Shown: positions 24,291 through 35,700 of the stretch, piece after piece
Layout of the letters: each line of letters begins with the position of its first letter
Position numbering within the stretch: the stretch's first letter is position 1
Source of the DNA: Microglena sp. YARC
Lineage: Eukaryota > Chlorophyta > Chlorophyceae > Chlamydomonadales > Chlamydomonadaceae
Direction of reading: 5' to 3'
Length of the DNA stretch: 64,000 nt
NCBI GenBank assembly: GCA_022414725.1
Contig: CM039462.1
Location: forward strand, 122,594,984-122,658,983
The notes under the pieces: generated by a model
What the model was told of the DNA's origin: nothing
Seen by the model: the letters and a program-made list of their open reading frames with translations, nothing else
Database searches by the model: none
Made by a program: the position numbers and the translations under genes

Positions 24291-24460
24291 TGCGCTTCGC
24301 AAGCTACGCAAAAAGCTGGCTGAAAGTGTGAAACAGGTGGCGCAGGAATCGAGCCAGGGTTTCTTGCCGAAAAACAATAAAACCGGACAAATGGGGAACA
24401 CTAGGGGCTTCCGCCCCCCAGAAGGGGGGGCTCTGCCAAAAACCACCAATCCACAAAGGC
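24270..24460 (-). repeat. Dispersed repeat C
   Basis: Minus-strand copy ending in CCAGAAGGGGGGGCTCTGCCAAAAA. Confidence 0.65.
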
Positions 24461-24984
24461 CATACACAGTTGTTCCCTTACATGCAACTAACTAACTAAC
24501 TAACTAACATGCAACTAAAACCGGTAACCAACCAAACTGTGTAATCCTGTGGAGCTGTGTGTGCAACGTGGCATGGAGGCAGGCCCTGAAGCTTGACCAC
24601 AAGTTGCATGTGTTGCAATGCATTCGACCTCTGTCCAGAGACGCAGTGATGCGCCCACACATTTGAACCTTCAGGAGGGGGTTGGTAGAGGTTAACCGTA
24701 ACGCACAAGGGCGTGTCTCTAAAAGTCTCCACCGGTACTTTGTCCACAGTACATAGCACATGTGAGTACTAACGCACAAGGGCGTGCGCCTAACAGTCTG
24801 CACCGGTACATCATCCACAGTACATGGTGGGTGGAGACGAACCACATGGAATCCGCGATAATAACAAAAAGTGTCCATTGTTTTATGTGATTCGCATTCA
24901 AGCCAAGCCATGAATGTAGTACTTGCTTGGTGGAGAACTTAACTTCGGAATTCATTCATTAACCGGATCATAGCTTGACGTTTT

Positions 24985-25225
24985 GGGCACGTCCAGCGAC
25001 TTCTAGACAGCTCCCCTGGCTGGCTACCCAGCTACCCAGGCTTGGCAACCTAGCAAATCCTAAAGCAACCAAGGGCAACTGGGGGCAGAAAATCCTAGAA
25101 AGGTGCAGCGGTACTGGGGAGCGGACATAATCAGCTTTCCAGCACAGCTGCAATCTTGGGACTTCGCCCAGTGGCTGGCTCAAGGAGGTGCCTAGAAGCT
25201 GCTATCAAAAGCCTAAAAGAAAAGC
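24985..25225. mobile_element. Foldback element A, diverged copy
   Basis: Left CAGCGACTTCTAGACAGCTCC, right GGAGGTGCCTAGAAGCTGCTATC. Confidence 0.6.
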
Positions 25226-25261
25226 CCTGAATCTGATTCCATTTCTCTCAGGCATCAGATC

Positions 25262-25530
25262 CTGTGGCTTTGTCCATGAGGGTAGTAGGAAAGGTCGGGG
25301 CATGAGGCACCGTCGAGATAAGTCCCCGATGAATCTGTAGAATTAACGAGGGGTGGTATCAGTGGTGCGCAACACAGGGCTCCGGGTGGGGGAGAGATGA
25401 CTGTGTCAAGGGGTAGTAGGAAATATTGGGGCATGAGGCACTGTCGGGATGTGTGACTGAACCTGAAGAGGTAGCAATGGGTGGTATCAGTGGTGCGCAA
25501 TACAGGGCTCTAGGTGGGGGAGAGATGGGT
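25262..25530. repeat. ~125-bp tandem duplication
   Basis: Two copies of a block with GGTAGTAGGAAAG...CGGGGCATGAGGCAC...GGTGGTATCAGTGGTGCGCAA and GGTGGGGGAGAGATG. On the minus strand both read PPP-AL-CAPLIPP-ASCP-SYYP, so they could be edges of a further integrin-gene exon, but the phases do not fit cleanly. Confidence 0.6.
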
Positions 25531-25715
25531 GGATGAAAAGGTGGATGAATGGATGGATGAATGGACGGATGGATGGGTGGATGAGTGGATGAGTGGATGG
25601 ATGGGTGGATGGACGGATGGATGGGTAAATTGGTGGATGGATGGATGGATTGATGGATGGGTAGATTGGTGGATGATTGGGTGGACGGATGGGTGGATGG
25701 GTGGATGGATAGCCC
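25525..25715. repeat. (GGAT)n-type minisatellite
   Basis: GATGGATGGATGGGTGGAT variants, abutting the duplicated block. Confidence 0.9.
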
Positions 25716-25989
25716 CATACAATTAGCGCCTCCTGGTTATCTAAAGTTGCTCCTGACTAATTCAAGTTGGTGTGTGAGCAGAGCATCTCCCCCACCCACC
25801 CACACCCACACCATACACACATGCACACACCTGTGAGATGTTCTGCTCACACACTACACCCCAAGAGTTGCTCCCGACTACTCCAAGTTGGGCAAGTTGC
25901 ATTCCCCTGTATGGATACCCCTAGAATGTAACACACATTCTCTGCCAAGATGCAGAAACACTTTAGAGTCCGGCAGGGCACTAGCGTAA

Positions 25990-26285
25990 TGTGACCACCA
26001 CCGTCACCATCTCGTCCATCATCGATGTCGTCACCACCATCCCTTTTATCCCATACATCTCCATCATCATCATCCCTATCACCAACCCTATCATCATCAT
26101 CATCATCATTATCGTCATCATCATCTCTATCATCATCATCATCACCACCATTATCTTATCATCACCAGCAGCATCCCCATCCTCCTCCTCCTCCTCCTCA
26201 TCATCCAATCATCATCCCTGTCACCAACCCAATCATCATCAACATCATCATCTCTATCATCATCACCGTCATCATAAACACACTG
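25990..26285. repeat. (CAT)n/(CATC)n microsatellite
   Basis: Degenerate ATC repeats, immediately downstream (minus strand) of the donor of the integrin-like exon 26313-26479. Confidence 0.9.
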
Positions 26286-26312
26286 CGCAGCACTTCCCTT
26301 CCCTCGACTCAC

Positions 26313-29300
26313 CGTTACATCCGTCAGCCTCGATTAATGGCTCAGCTCTGAGGGGGATATTGTAGGACGGACCGATAGGGATGTTGGTATATCCGTCCAC
26401 AAAGTGCACGGTGCACGAGGCATCGAAGTCCAGGCTGTCATCATTCACTGCGCCATTGGAGGTGATGGAGACTTCAAACCTGTCAGGTGTAGATGAAAGG
26501 CAGACGTCAGACGCATGGGGCTTTTCATGCAATGCGTCAGAGCGATGAAAGCTTCTATTCGGGCAAAAAATAGCAGGTTCTGGACGGCTTCCTGTGTCAT
26601 AAAAGGTGATAGAGATATCAAAGCTGTCAGCAGGAGGAGATGAAGTGCAGCTCAGTCGGATGGTGCTTCTCATGCAGTGTGTCACATGGTACTTCTCATG
26701 CAGCGTGTCAGAGTGATCAATGTTTTTACTGAAGTTAGGAGTAGCAGGTTCTATGCGGCTCCCTGATCCAACCATTGGTGGGTGCCAATTGGTCAGTTCA
26801 GTCCATTGGTAAGTACAGTCCATTGGTCAGTTCAGCTAATAGGTTGGATCTGTTGGTTGGTTCAGCCCAGAGGGTTGGTGCCTATGGCACTGGTTCTCTT
26901 TTGGGCTTCACGTAGCAGCTTCCACCCAGCTCCATTAGCCAGCGACTGAGTCGAGCCCAAAGATTACAGCTTCATTATAATAACTGTCATGCTAGCTTTC
27001 AGACGCACTAGCTGGCTTCAGGTTTGGCCTAAGGGTGGATGACAGGAGCTGCCTAGAAGCTGCTTTGTGTAGCCCCAAAAATAGACAGTGGCCCATGGGT
27101 TGGTACCAACCGTGGGGCCGAGCCTTCAGATTTCTAGAGCTCTGGAGATCTGCTTATGTCAGCTTCCAGCTGCACTAGATTGCTGTGGGTTTGTTGACAG
27201 CAAACCAGATAGGTGTGCTAATTGATCCAGCTGCACTAGATTGCTGTGGGTTTGTTGACAGCAAACCAGATAGGTGTGCTAATTGATCCAGCTGCACTAC
27301 ATTGCTGTGGGTTTGTTGACAGCAAACCAGATAGGTGTGCTAATTGATCCAGCTGCTCTACATTGTTGTAGGTCTATTAATGGTGATGATGACGATGATG
27401 ATAACATTTTTTATGGTGCCCTACTGGACTACAGATGTGACCGCGGCCTGACGGGGTCAAGAGGGACTTATTGACAGCCATCCGGCTAGGTTTGCTGATT
27501 GATCTAGCTGCACTAGATTGCTGGAGTTCTGAGGATGAGGATGAGGATGATGAGGATATTTTTCATGGTGCCCTGCTGGACTCCAAATGTGCCCGCGGCC
27601 TGACGGAGTCAAGGAGGACTTACTGACAGCCATCAGGCTAGGTGTGCTGGTCGACAACTTACTTGGCAGGGTGAGCTCCGGTTAGAGCCAACCGGCTTGG
27701 GGCAACAGACAGTTTGAGGTTGGATGCCTCGGGGCAGCGCACCACAGGCTCCACCATTACCGAGAAGCCAGCTAGGTCCTTGAGCACGATCTCCACGATG
27801 TGGTCAGCGACAAACTCGTGGCTCAGCTTATCTGCGGAAACAAAACGACCGCCACTGACCGTGGCCAATCGACTGGCGGCGCCAGTGTCATCTGCACCAG
27901 CAACATCCAGGACGTTGACCTGGGGTGCAGGAGGGTGGGGGAGGGAAGGGGGTCAGGTGGGAGGCAGGGGGGAGAAGGGGGCGACACAGGTTGGGGGGAG
28001 GGGGTAAGGAGGGGGGAAACACAGTGGGAGGAGGCTGGGGGGCAGGAAGGGGGGCAGGCAGGACGTTGACCTGGGTGCAGAAGAGGGGACATTCATCATC
28101 ACTACCATCATCCCCATCGTCATCATCACCACCATCACCATCAACATTATCACCATCATCACCATTGTCATCATCACCTTAGTCGGCATCACCAACATCA
28201 CCATCGTCATCATCATCATCATCGTCATCATCATCATCATCTCAACGACTCACCGCGATCCCCTGCTTCTTCATCCGGGCCGCCAGCTCTGACACCAATT
28301 TGTACTTGATGGAGCTGGAGCCAAGCCACAAAATGAGGCGTGCAGCATCCTGGCGCCACCCAATTTCTGCCTCGAACTTCAGGATCTGATCGAAGGCGTT
28401 GGCAGCGGCTGGCACACCGGGTGCATCAGTGGGAATGGAATGCGCTAGATGTTGTGCAGCTGAAACAAAGGTGGGGACGTTGAGGGGGGAGACAGGCTGA
28501 AGGGGGTGAGGGGGACAGAAGGAGAAGGGAAGGAGTCAGAGGAACGGGGGGGGAGGACTGAGATGGGTGGGAGGGGATTAGGGTGGAAGGCCAGAGAAAG
28601 GTGCATGTTTTCACTTTTTCACTGTTTCACTTCATTTGCCTTTTTTTGCGACGCGTTGCAAATTGAGCGACTCAGTGCTACCCCAGTGCAACGCGCTGCC
28701 CATCAAACCCCGCGGAGCAAGAAGTGAAGCCCGGGAGGTTCAGGGGGGCATTTCTGAATAGTCTAGCCAGACAGATGCGTTGCCATGCAGCGACGAGTTG
28801 TCGAAACAAAACAGTGGAAAGACGTGGCGAAACGGAAGAGGTCACTCACCACCAGGTTATGGAACTTGAGGTTGTGGTCCTCGTCCCCCGTATAGAAGCC
28901 CAAGCCGATTGTGGCGTTGCTAAAAGCCATGCTCAAACTTGAGATTAGGTGCTCAGACGAGTGTAAAAAATCCTCCAGGTGCTGGCTCATTGGCTGGTTG
29001 GAAGCATCAGCCAAGATGTACACATCGAGGGGAACCATGCTGGAGTGGATATATAGCTGCAGGTTGGGGTTGGATGGGGTTGGATGGGGTTGGATGGGGT
29101 TGGATAGGGTTGGATGGGGTTGTATGGGGTTGGATGGGGTTGATAGGGTGGATGGGGTTGGAGGGGGTTGGATGGAGTTGTATGGGGTTGTATGGGGTTG
29201 TATGGGGTTGTATGGGGTTGTATAGGGTTGTATGGGGTTGTATGGGGTTGTATGGGGTTGATAGGGTGTATGGGGTTGGAGGGGGTTGGATGGGGTTGTA

Positions 29301-30360
29301 TGGGGTTGTATAGGGTTGTATAGGGTTGTATGGGGTTGTATGGGGTTGTATGGGGTTGATAGGGTGGATGGGGTGGGAGGGGGTTGGATGGAGTTGGAGG
29401 GGGTTGTATGGGGTTGTATGGGGTTGTATGGGGTTGATAGTATGGATGGGGTTGGAGGGGGTTGGATGGGGTTGGATGGGGTTGGATGGAGTTGGATGGG
29501 GTTGGATGGGGTTGGATGGGGTTGGATGGGGTTGGATGGGGTTGATAGGGTGGATGGGGTTGGATGGGGTTGGAGGGGGTTGGATGGGGTTGGATGGGGT
29601 TGCATGGGGTTGTATGGGTTAATGGGGTGGATGGGGTTGGAGGGGGTTGGATGGAGTTGGATGGGGTTGATAGGGTGGATGGGGTTGGAGGGGGGTGGAG
29701 GGGGGTGGAGGGGGTTGATGGGGTGGATTGGGTTAGATGTACAGCTGCAGGTTTGGGGTTGGATTTCATCATCCAGGTTTTGGCTGTGTTGTTGTGTTTT
29801 ACTTCAAGCACCAACTAACAAGTGTAAATCGAGTGGCACCATACTAGGGTGGATGTACAGCTGCAGGTGTTGCATTGGGTTGGATCGTTTATATTGTTTT
29901 GCTTTGCTTTGTGATGATTTGCGTTGTGTCGAGTTGTGTTTGATGCTTTGCTTGTATTGAGCCAGCTACTGCCTTGCAGGATGTGCCTTAGTGGTGTCTT
30001 GGTTGATCCCCAAAGAAAGAGGCAGAACCTAACACGATAAACAACGTCAGAGCACATCCTAACCAGATTCAGGGCACATCCCAACTAACTTCAGGGCACA
30101 TCCCAATCAACTTCAAGGCACATCCTAACCAACTTCAGGGCACATCCCAACCAACTTCAGGGCACATCCCAACCAACTTCAGGGCACATCGTAACCAACG
30201 TCAGGACACATTCTGACCGCCATCAACAACTTCAGGGCACATCCCAACCAACTTCAGGGCACATCCTAACCACCAGACTTACAGTGTGGCTGATGGGAGC
30301 CATAAACTTGGAAGCCCTGTTTGCTCCTGAGCAGAGGAAGCCACACAGGATGCAGAGCAT
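26313..30360 (-). CDS. Integrin beta-like protein (I-like domain plus start of hybrid domain; 3' end not found)
   Basis: Minus-strand exons 30360-30283, 29056-28850 (or 28846), 28459-28254, 27919-27663 and 26479-26313, about 305 residues. The first starts at an ATG giving a short hydrophobic leader (MLCILCGFLCSGA). The second carries VPLDVYILADASNQPM, matching the first strand and MIDAS region of the integrin beta I-like domain; the usual DxSxS is D43-A-S-N-Q47, so the last Ser is Gln. The third has FDQILKFEAEIGWRQDAARL, matching the integrin FDAI...IGWR...RL signature. The fourth resembles the end of the domain, and the fifth begins FEVSITSN, a typical hybrid-domain strand. Phases agree except between exons two and three: GTGAGT leaves a one-base mismatch, whereas GTGACC four bases on restores it. 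Cys-rich EGF repeats, membrane helix and tail were not found. Confidence 0.72.
26460..26745 (-). repeat. Decayed duplicate of the fifth integrin-like exon edge
   Basis: The block around the acceptor at 26480 (plus strand GGTGATGGAGACTTCAAACC...GTAGATGAAAGG...CTTTTCATGCAATGCGTCAGAG) recurs at about 26605-26720 as GGTGATAGAGATATCAAAGC...GGAGATGAAGTG...CTTCTCATGCAG. Confidence 0.6.
26905..27075. mobile_element. Foldback element A (MITE-like)
   Basis: GGGCTTCACGTAGCAGCTTCC at the left, GCTGCCTAGAAGCTGCTTTGTGTAGCCCC at the right. Shares an almost identical core with the copy at 14115. It lies in the fourth intron of the integrin-like gene. Confidence 0.75.
27170..27375. repeat. 61-bp tandem repeat
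   Basis: Three near-identical units GATCCAGCTGCACTAGATTG then CTGTGGGTTTGTTGACAGC..., plus partial units at both ends. Confidence 0.9.
27385..27640 (+). repeat. Two copies of dispersed repeat I
   Basis: GATGATGATAAC.TTTTTATGGTGCCCT and GCCCGCGGCCTGACGGAGTC at 27385-27475 and 27535-27630, the second just before the donor of exon 27919-27663. Confidence 0.65.
27960..28247. repeat. G-rich GGGGGAGG repeats and (ATC)n microsatellite
   Basis: Fills the minus-strand intron between exons ending 28254 and starting 27919; a second copy of the acceptor edge (CAGGACGTTGACCTGGGTGCAG) lies at 28059-28080. Confidence 0.75.
28625..28810. repeat. Dispersed repeat D
   Basis: TTTTTTTGCGACGCGTTGCAAATTGAGCGAC to GATGCGTTGCCATGCAGCGACG; inverted relative to the copy at 18595. 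Confidence 0.65.
29057..29735. repeat. (GGATGGGGTT)n minisatellite
   Basis: About 65 units of ten bases, starting exactly at the acceptor of the second integrin-like exon (plus strand CTGCAGGTTGGGGTTGGATGG). Confidence 0.95.
29738..29870 (-). pseudogene. Partial duplicate of the second integrin-like exon
   Basis: At 29770-29865 the plus strand reads CATCCAGGTTTTGGCTGTG...GTGTAAATCGAGTGGCACCATACTAGGGTGGATGTACAGCTGCAGG, matching the start of exon 29056-28850; on the minus strand it reads LYIHPSMVPLD versus LYIHSSMVPLD. A still shorter piece is at 29738-29755. The minisatellite sits between the true exon and these copies. Confidence 0.7.
30045..30275. repeat. 22-bp tandem repeat
   Basis: About ten units of CAACTTCAGGGCACATCCCA in the first intron of the integrin-like gene. 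Confidence 0.9.
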
Positions 30361-31368
30361 AGACAACAACAGACCTGCAGAGCAAGTGTATGCACAGCAT
30401 TGATGAGAGGAGGCCTGAATGTCAGGGCGGGAGGGCAACAGAGTTATTGCACTAGACAACATACCATTTGCACATATTGACCAAAAACTTAGGCCATGAT
30501 GCAGTCCACTGATCGTGTGACAATGGACCCCCCCCCCCCCCCCCCCCCCCCCCCCAAAACACACACACACGCACAAGCACTGTCACACAAAAGAACAGCT
30601 ATCTGGGTGAAGAGTTGATTGTGCTTCAACACCGAAAGGGAGGGGTGAGGCCCATCGCTAAACTCGAAGCATTTTAGATTGTAGGGATTAGAAAGAGGGA
30701 CTGCGCAGGCCAGATGGCGCAGTGAAGGTTCGTCTTCGGCAGGAACATTAGTATAACATTCGAAAACAGCTATCTGGGGGTGCGTTTATTGTGCTTCAAC
30801 ACGTTCGTGGGGGTGAGGTCCATCGCTTACCTCGGAGCATTGTGGATTTCACGGATTAGAAACAGGGATTGCGCAGGCCAGACGGGGCAGTGATGGTTCT
30901 CCAATGTTCTGATCCAAGGGTTGCGAGTTTACTACTTATTGCCGGGGAGTTGGTAGGATTATTTTTTCCTTATAAGGACGCGCGCAACGGCGATTCGACG
31001 GAGCTAGATAGCAAAAGCGGATAGGAAGGAGGAGGACGGAGAAGGACGGAGATGAGCGCTCGAATTAAGATCGAAGCTATTTCCTGTGGTGAACGATTTC
31101 CTGACGAGTCCTAAACGCGTGTCGCAAGCGACAAGGGAAAACGCTTTAGCAGTCACGGGCAGGGCGGGGTGCGAATAGTGAACAACAGGGAAACCACGAC
31201 ACAGTCGTGGGGACGCGGCACCGCCAGCACTGTCAGCTTGTCTCCAATCAGTTATAATAACCATAATAACGATCACACAACCAGAATATATTCGACGACC
31301 TCCAACAAGGCAGCAACCACCCTGAATCAGTCGTTCCCACAGTTCCACGCTGCCCCCGAAGCTTCTTC
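30361..31368. promoter_or_regulatory. Divergent intergenic region between integrin-like and MsrA genes
   Basis: Contains a C run and CA tract at 30531-30575 and a tandem duplication of about 170 bp: AACAGCTATCTGGG...GATTGTGCTTCAACAC...GCGCAGGCCAGA occurs at 30594-30735 and 30765-30905. No TATA box could be assigned. Both flanking genes point away, so shared promoter elements are likely but not shown. Confidence 0.4.
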
Positions 31369-32656
31369 ATGCATGCCATTGAGCGCCTGCAACCCCACCC
31401 TGCTTTGCGCAGGGTCCTTCGCTCCCCAGCCCTGACCACCAGCATCCCATCCGTTCACAAGACCCCTCGTGCGACCTATGCACCCACTGGAGCCACCCCT
31501 TCAAACGCGCTGATCTCCCGATCCTGGCAGCAGCGCGACAGCGGTGTTCTCACCCGAAGCATAGGCAACATTGCGTCGGGCGCCTCAGCAGGCGAGGCCC
31601 AGCAGGAGGTGGAGCTTGCTGTCATAGCGCTGGGGTGATTCTGGGGCCCGGAATCCTCGTTTGGGAAGGTAAGCTGGTAAGCTAGTGTGTGTGTGTGCTC
31701 CCACCCTGTTAATGCCATGTGGCTACATTCTGCTCTGGTCAGTGTGGGAGGGTAAGCTACTAATCTGCTGTGTGTGGGGGTGCTCCTGCCCTGTTGCTAC
31801 CACGTGGCCACATTTTGTGCTGGGGAGTGTGGTGTAGGAGAGTTTATGATCCCCATGTTTACTCCAATTGCAGATGGTGAGCAGTCTGAAGACTGGTAAA
31901 CCATGTAATCAAACCCAACCCAACCTGTTCCTGCCATGGTGCCTTAACAGAACCCCCCCACGTGGCTGGGGTTCGATGTGACCATTGGGTGTGGGTTTGA
32001 ATGAACGTAAGTTGTTTCTAAAGTAAATACTACGCTTTCGTCTCCTTTCTTACTTACAGATGAGCTCTTATAAAGGATCGATCAGGCACACAGTCACATA
32101 CACACACGCAGTCACACACAAACATACTCAAACATACACAAGCATACTCAAACATGCACACACACAATCACACAAACACAGTCACATACGCACACGCACA
32201 GACACACACGCACAATCACGCAGACAAACACACGCAATCAAGCAGACGCACACACATACTCAAACATACACACACGCACACAGACACACACACACACATA
32301 ATCACACATAAACAGTCACATACACTCACACAGACACACACACATATTCAACCATGAATACACACAGACAAACACAGACGCACACACGATCACACTTGCA
32401 CACAGCCACATGCGCTCACACGTAGACACACACACGAACTCAACATACACCCAGACCCACAGGCGCATGCATATACACACACATACTCAAACATGTACAA
32501 ACACTCACAGACACACACACTCAAAATCACACACACACAGTCATATACATACACACACAAACGCACATAAACAGTCAGATACACCTACGCAGACACGCAC
32601 ACATACTCAAACATACACACACAGACACACACAGACACACACACAATCACACAGAC

Positions 32657-32703
<47 letters not shown>

Positions 32704-35700
32704 CAGACAGAAACACACATACTCAAACATAAAGACACACAGACACAGACAATTACACCTACAGTCACATGCACACACACGCAGATACACACACATACGC
32801 AAACATGCACACACACAGACACACTCACGAAATCAAAACAGACACAGTCACATACACACGCATGCAGACACACGCACATACCCAAACATACGCACACACA
32901 TACACACACGCACACACACACACATTATCACACATACACAGTCACATGCACACATGCACAGACACACAAATGCAGGCACACACACATACTCAAACATACA
33001 CACACAGATACACACACACAATCACACAGACACACACGCAAGCACACACACATACTCAAACAAACACACACAATCACACATGCGCAGTCACATACACTCT
33101 CCCGCAGACACACACACACATACTCAAGCAGACACACACAGACACACACACCAGCACACAGGCACACACAACACACACATACGCACAACCTACACAGCCA
33201 CACAGCAAAATGCATGCATGATCTTTGTGTGATATGAAACATGATATGAAACATGATATGAAATATGAAATATGATATGAAACATAATATGAAACATGAT
33301 ATGAAACATGCATGCATGAGCTTTGTGCGTCATGATGCTGAGCAACAAGCTAACCTAACCAAACTGACAATCTTCTTAAACCTGTGCGCCTGCAGATTCC
33401 AGGAGTGGTAAAGACAAGAGTAAGTTCCTGACAGGATATTACGTTACATTGTTTTATATTACATTGCATTCTTATAGGCTGGCCAGTTGCTGACCCAGAC
33501 CTAGACACAGACCTAGACACAGACGCAGTGCCCACACCACAACATCCGCGGCGTGATTGGTGTGTGTGTGTTTGGCGGGGGGGGGGGGGGGGGGGGGGGT
33601 CTTCAAACTTTACTCTCTTAATCTGCGTAATATTTGTGCCCATAGCCTCTCTAGAGGAGAGCACTCTCTTGGTTTCAAATGGGAAGGGATCATTGTTGGG
33701 TTGGTTAAAGACTCTTCTGCATTGAGTAGTACTGTGTTTCTGGAGTTCAATGGGCTGATCCCGCCTGATCCCTTAAGTTCAGGAACTCACTTTTTCTGGA
33801 GTTCAATGGGCTGCCAGTCAACTCTTCCTTAAGTAAAAAACTTGGTTTTTGGTGGTCCGCCCAATTTGGACCAAGACAGGCGTGTGTTGATGGGTCTGTG
33901 ATCTCAAAACATTTGGGGTGCTGGAAGTGCTCCCTTCGGTGTAGGAATCCACTTTCCTGCGTGAAGTGCGAAGCCCCGGGGGGGTTGGGGGGCAGTGTAT
34001 CACACTGGGATGGCACGGAGTCGCTCAATTTGTAACGCGTGGCACAACAAATAATGGTGACTGTTGGATTGAGGTCTCGTAACCCTCTTGCTTGCACACC
34101 TTCACTCTTCTGTAGGTTGGCTACACTGGGGGTTGCTACACGGGGGTTGGCTACACTGGGGGGCAAACTGAATACCCCCCCTAAGATACCGTTTGTATTA
34201 ATTTATTTTAATAGCCCACCTATGACAGGAGGCCTCTAGGAAATTGCACGTATACCGCACGCTCAATTCAGAGTCTAAAGGGGCCGTAAGCCGCAAAACC
34301 AGAGAGGAAAAATCAAAATCGACTTTCGAAGGGGGTAGATCTCGACCCTCCCAAAAGGGGGGGGGGGGGGGGGGGGTCAACCTGGTTTCAGAAAAATCTT
34401 CGTAACTTCCTCGACAGGCGGAATGTGACGAAGATAAGTTAACCACCGAAAGCGGCTCAAGCACAGCTGTCTGAATCGGTAGAGAGGGTCACTATGCACA
34501 CTAAAATGACCTCCTAATAATAACTGGTGGAGGAGATATGGGCCTGACAAGCTTGGGGTGGGGGGGGAATTAAAAAATATCCGAGTGCAGGGTCTAGAAA
34601 AAACTTCCGCCAGGCCCCCTGACCTATGATATCATTTTTGTTTACCAAATACCCCACCTATGGTACCGTGTGTGGTGGAGATGGCCATACAGAGGCAGTG
34701 CAGATTTGGTATGACTCCCTAGAGCCCACGTAACCCTGGTGCTTGCACCTTCACTTACCTGTAGGTTGGCTACACGGGGGGGGATACTGAATACCCCACC
34801 TATGATACCGTGTGTGATGGAGATGGCCATACAGAAGCACTACGGATTTGGTATGACCCCTCAGTGCTGTCATACAAAGATATCTTGAAGGTGAGCTCTC
34901 GTCTTGTTGCGGGGTGCTGCATGTATGATGTACGTCGTAACAGCCCAGGGGTAGACCAAATAGGCTAAAGGGACTTGCCCTACCGTGATAGGAGGGGTTA
35001 AGGCGAAAAAGCACTGATGAACTGAACTGTAAACAACCGTTTTACCCACGGGGGGCTTGAGCTCGTGCTACAGTGATAATGTAATTCTACAATTATGACA
35101 AGAATGTTGGACGCATCGCAAAGGCAACTCCAAATTTCCAAGTACTGATAATTAGGCACTTCAGCTTAGATAGCAGGTTACCCCGCCACATGCCTCCCCC
35201 CACCCAAAACCATGCCACTGTTTATTTGGGAGGCTGCAGGTAACAGCTTCTAGGCAGCTCCCTTTCCCTGTCCTTGGGCCAAACCTGAAGCTAGCTAGTG
35301 TGTCGAAGCCCACGGAAACCAGGGATCAAACAAAGTGGATTAGACTGTTTGAAGACTTGTCTAGGTCTGCATGGAGTACTACCTGTGCAGACAATGTAAA
35401 ATGCACTGCCTCGCCAAAGCTATGACCTGTGCATGCGTTGTACGATGTACTGCCTGGTCATAGCTATAACCTGCACTTACGATGTACAATGTACTGCCTG
35501 GCTAATGCTGTTACCTGGGCTTGCGACGTAAGATGTACTGCCTGGCCAAAGCTAACATCACTCATCTTTGATTGCCACAGAAATTCTTTTCTGAGATCGA
35601 TCCCTACTACAAGAGTGATGTGCAATACAAGTCTGCTATTTGGTGAGTACAAGTCAGCTATTTGGTGAGCCAGCAACCTCATAGCTGTTTCCCGCTACTA

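Noticed and set aside
28763..29814. Thr/Pro/Ser repeat frames over 29057-29735
   Set aside because: Minisatellite translation; only the part below 29056 is a real exon.
31369..31638. Stand-alone 89-residue gene ending at the TGA
   Set aside because: Sequence after the TGA continues the MsrA catalytic motif and splices in phase; the paralog has the same arrangement.
31636..31638. TGA as a disabling nonsense mutation
   Set aside because: The same TGA is at the same codon in the second, diverged gene, and the remaining exons of both are intact.
32060..33237. 275-codon Thr/His frame and Cys/Val frames opposite
   Set aside because: CA-rich simple repeat.
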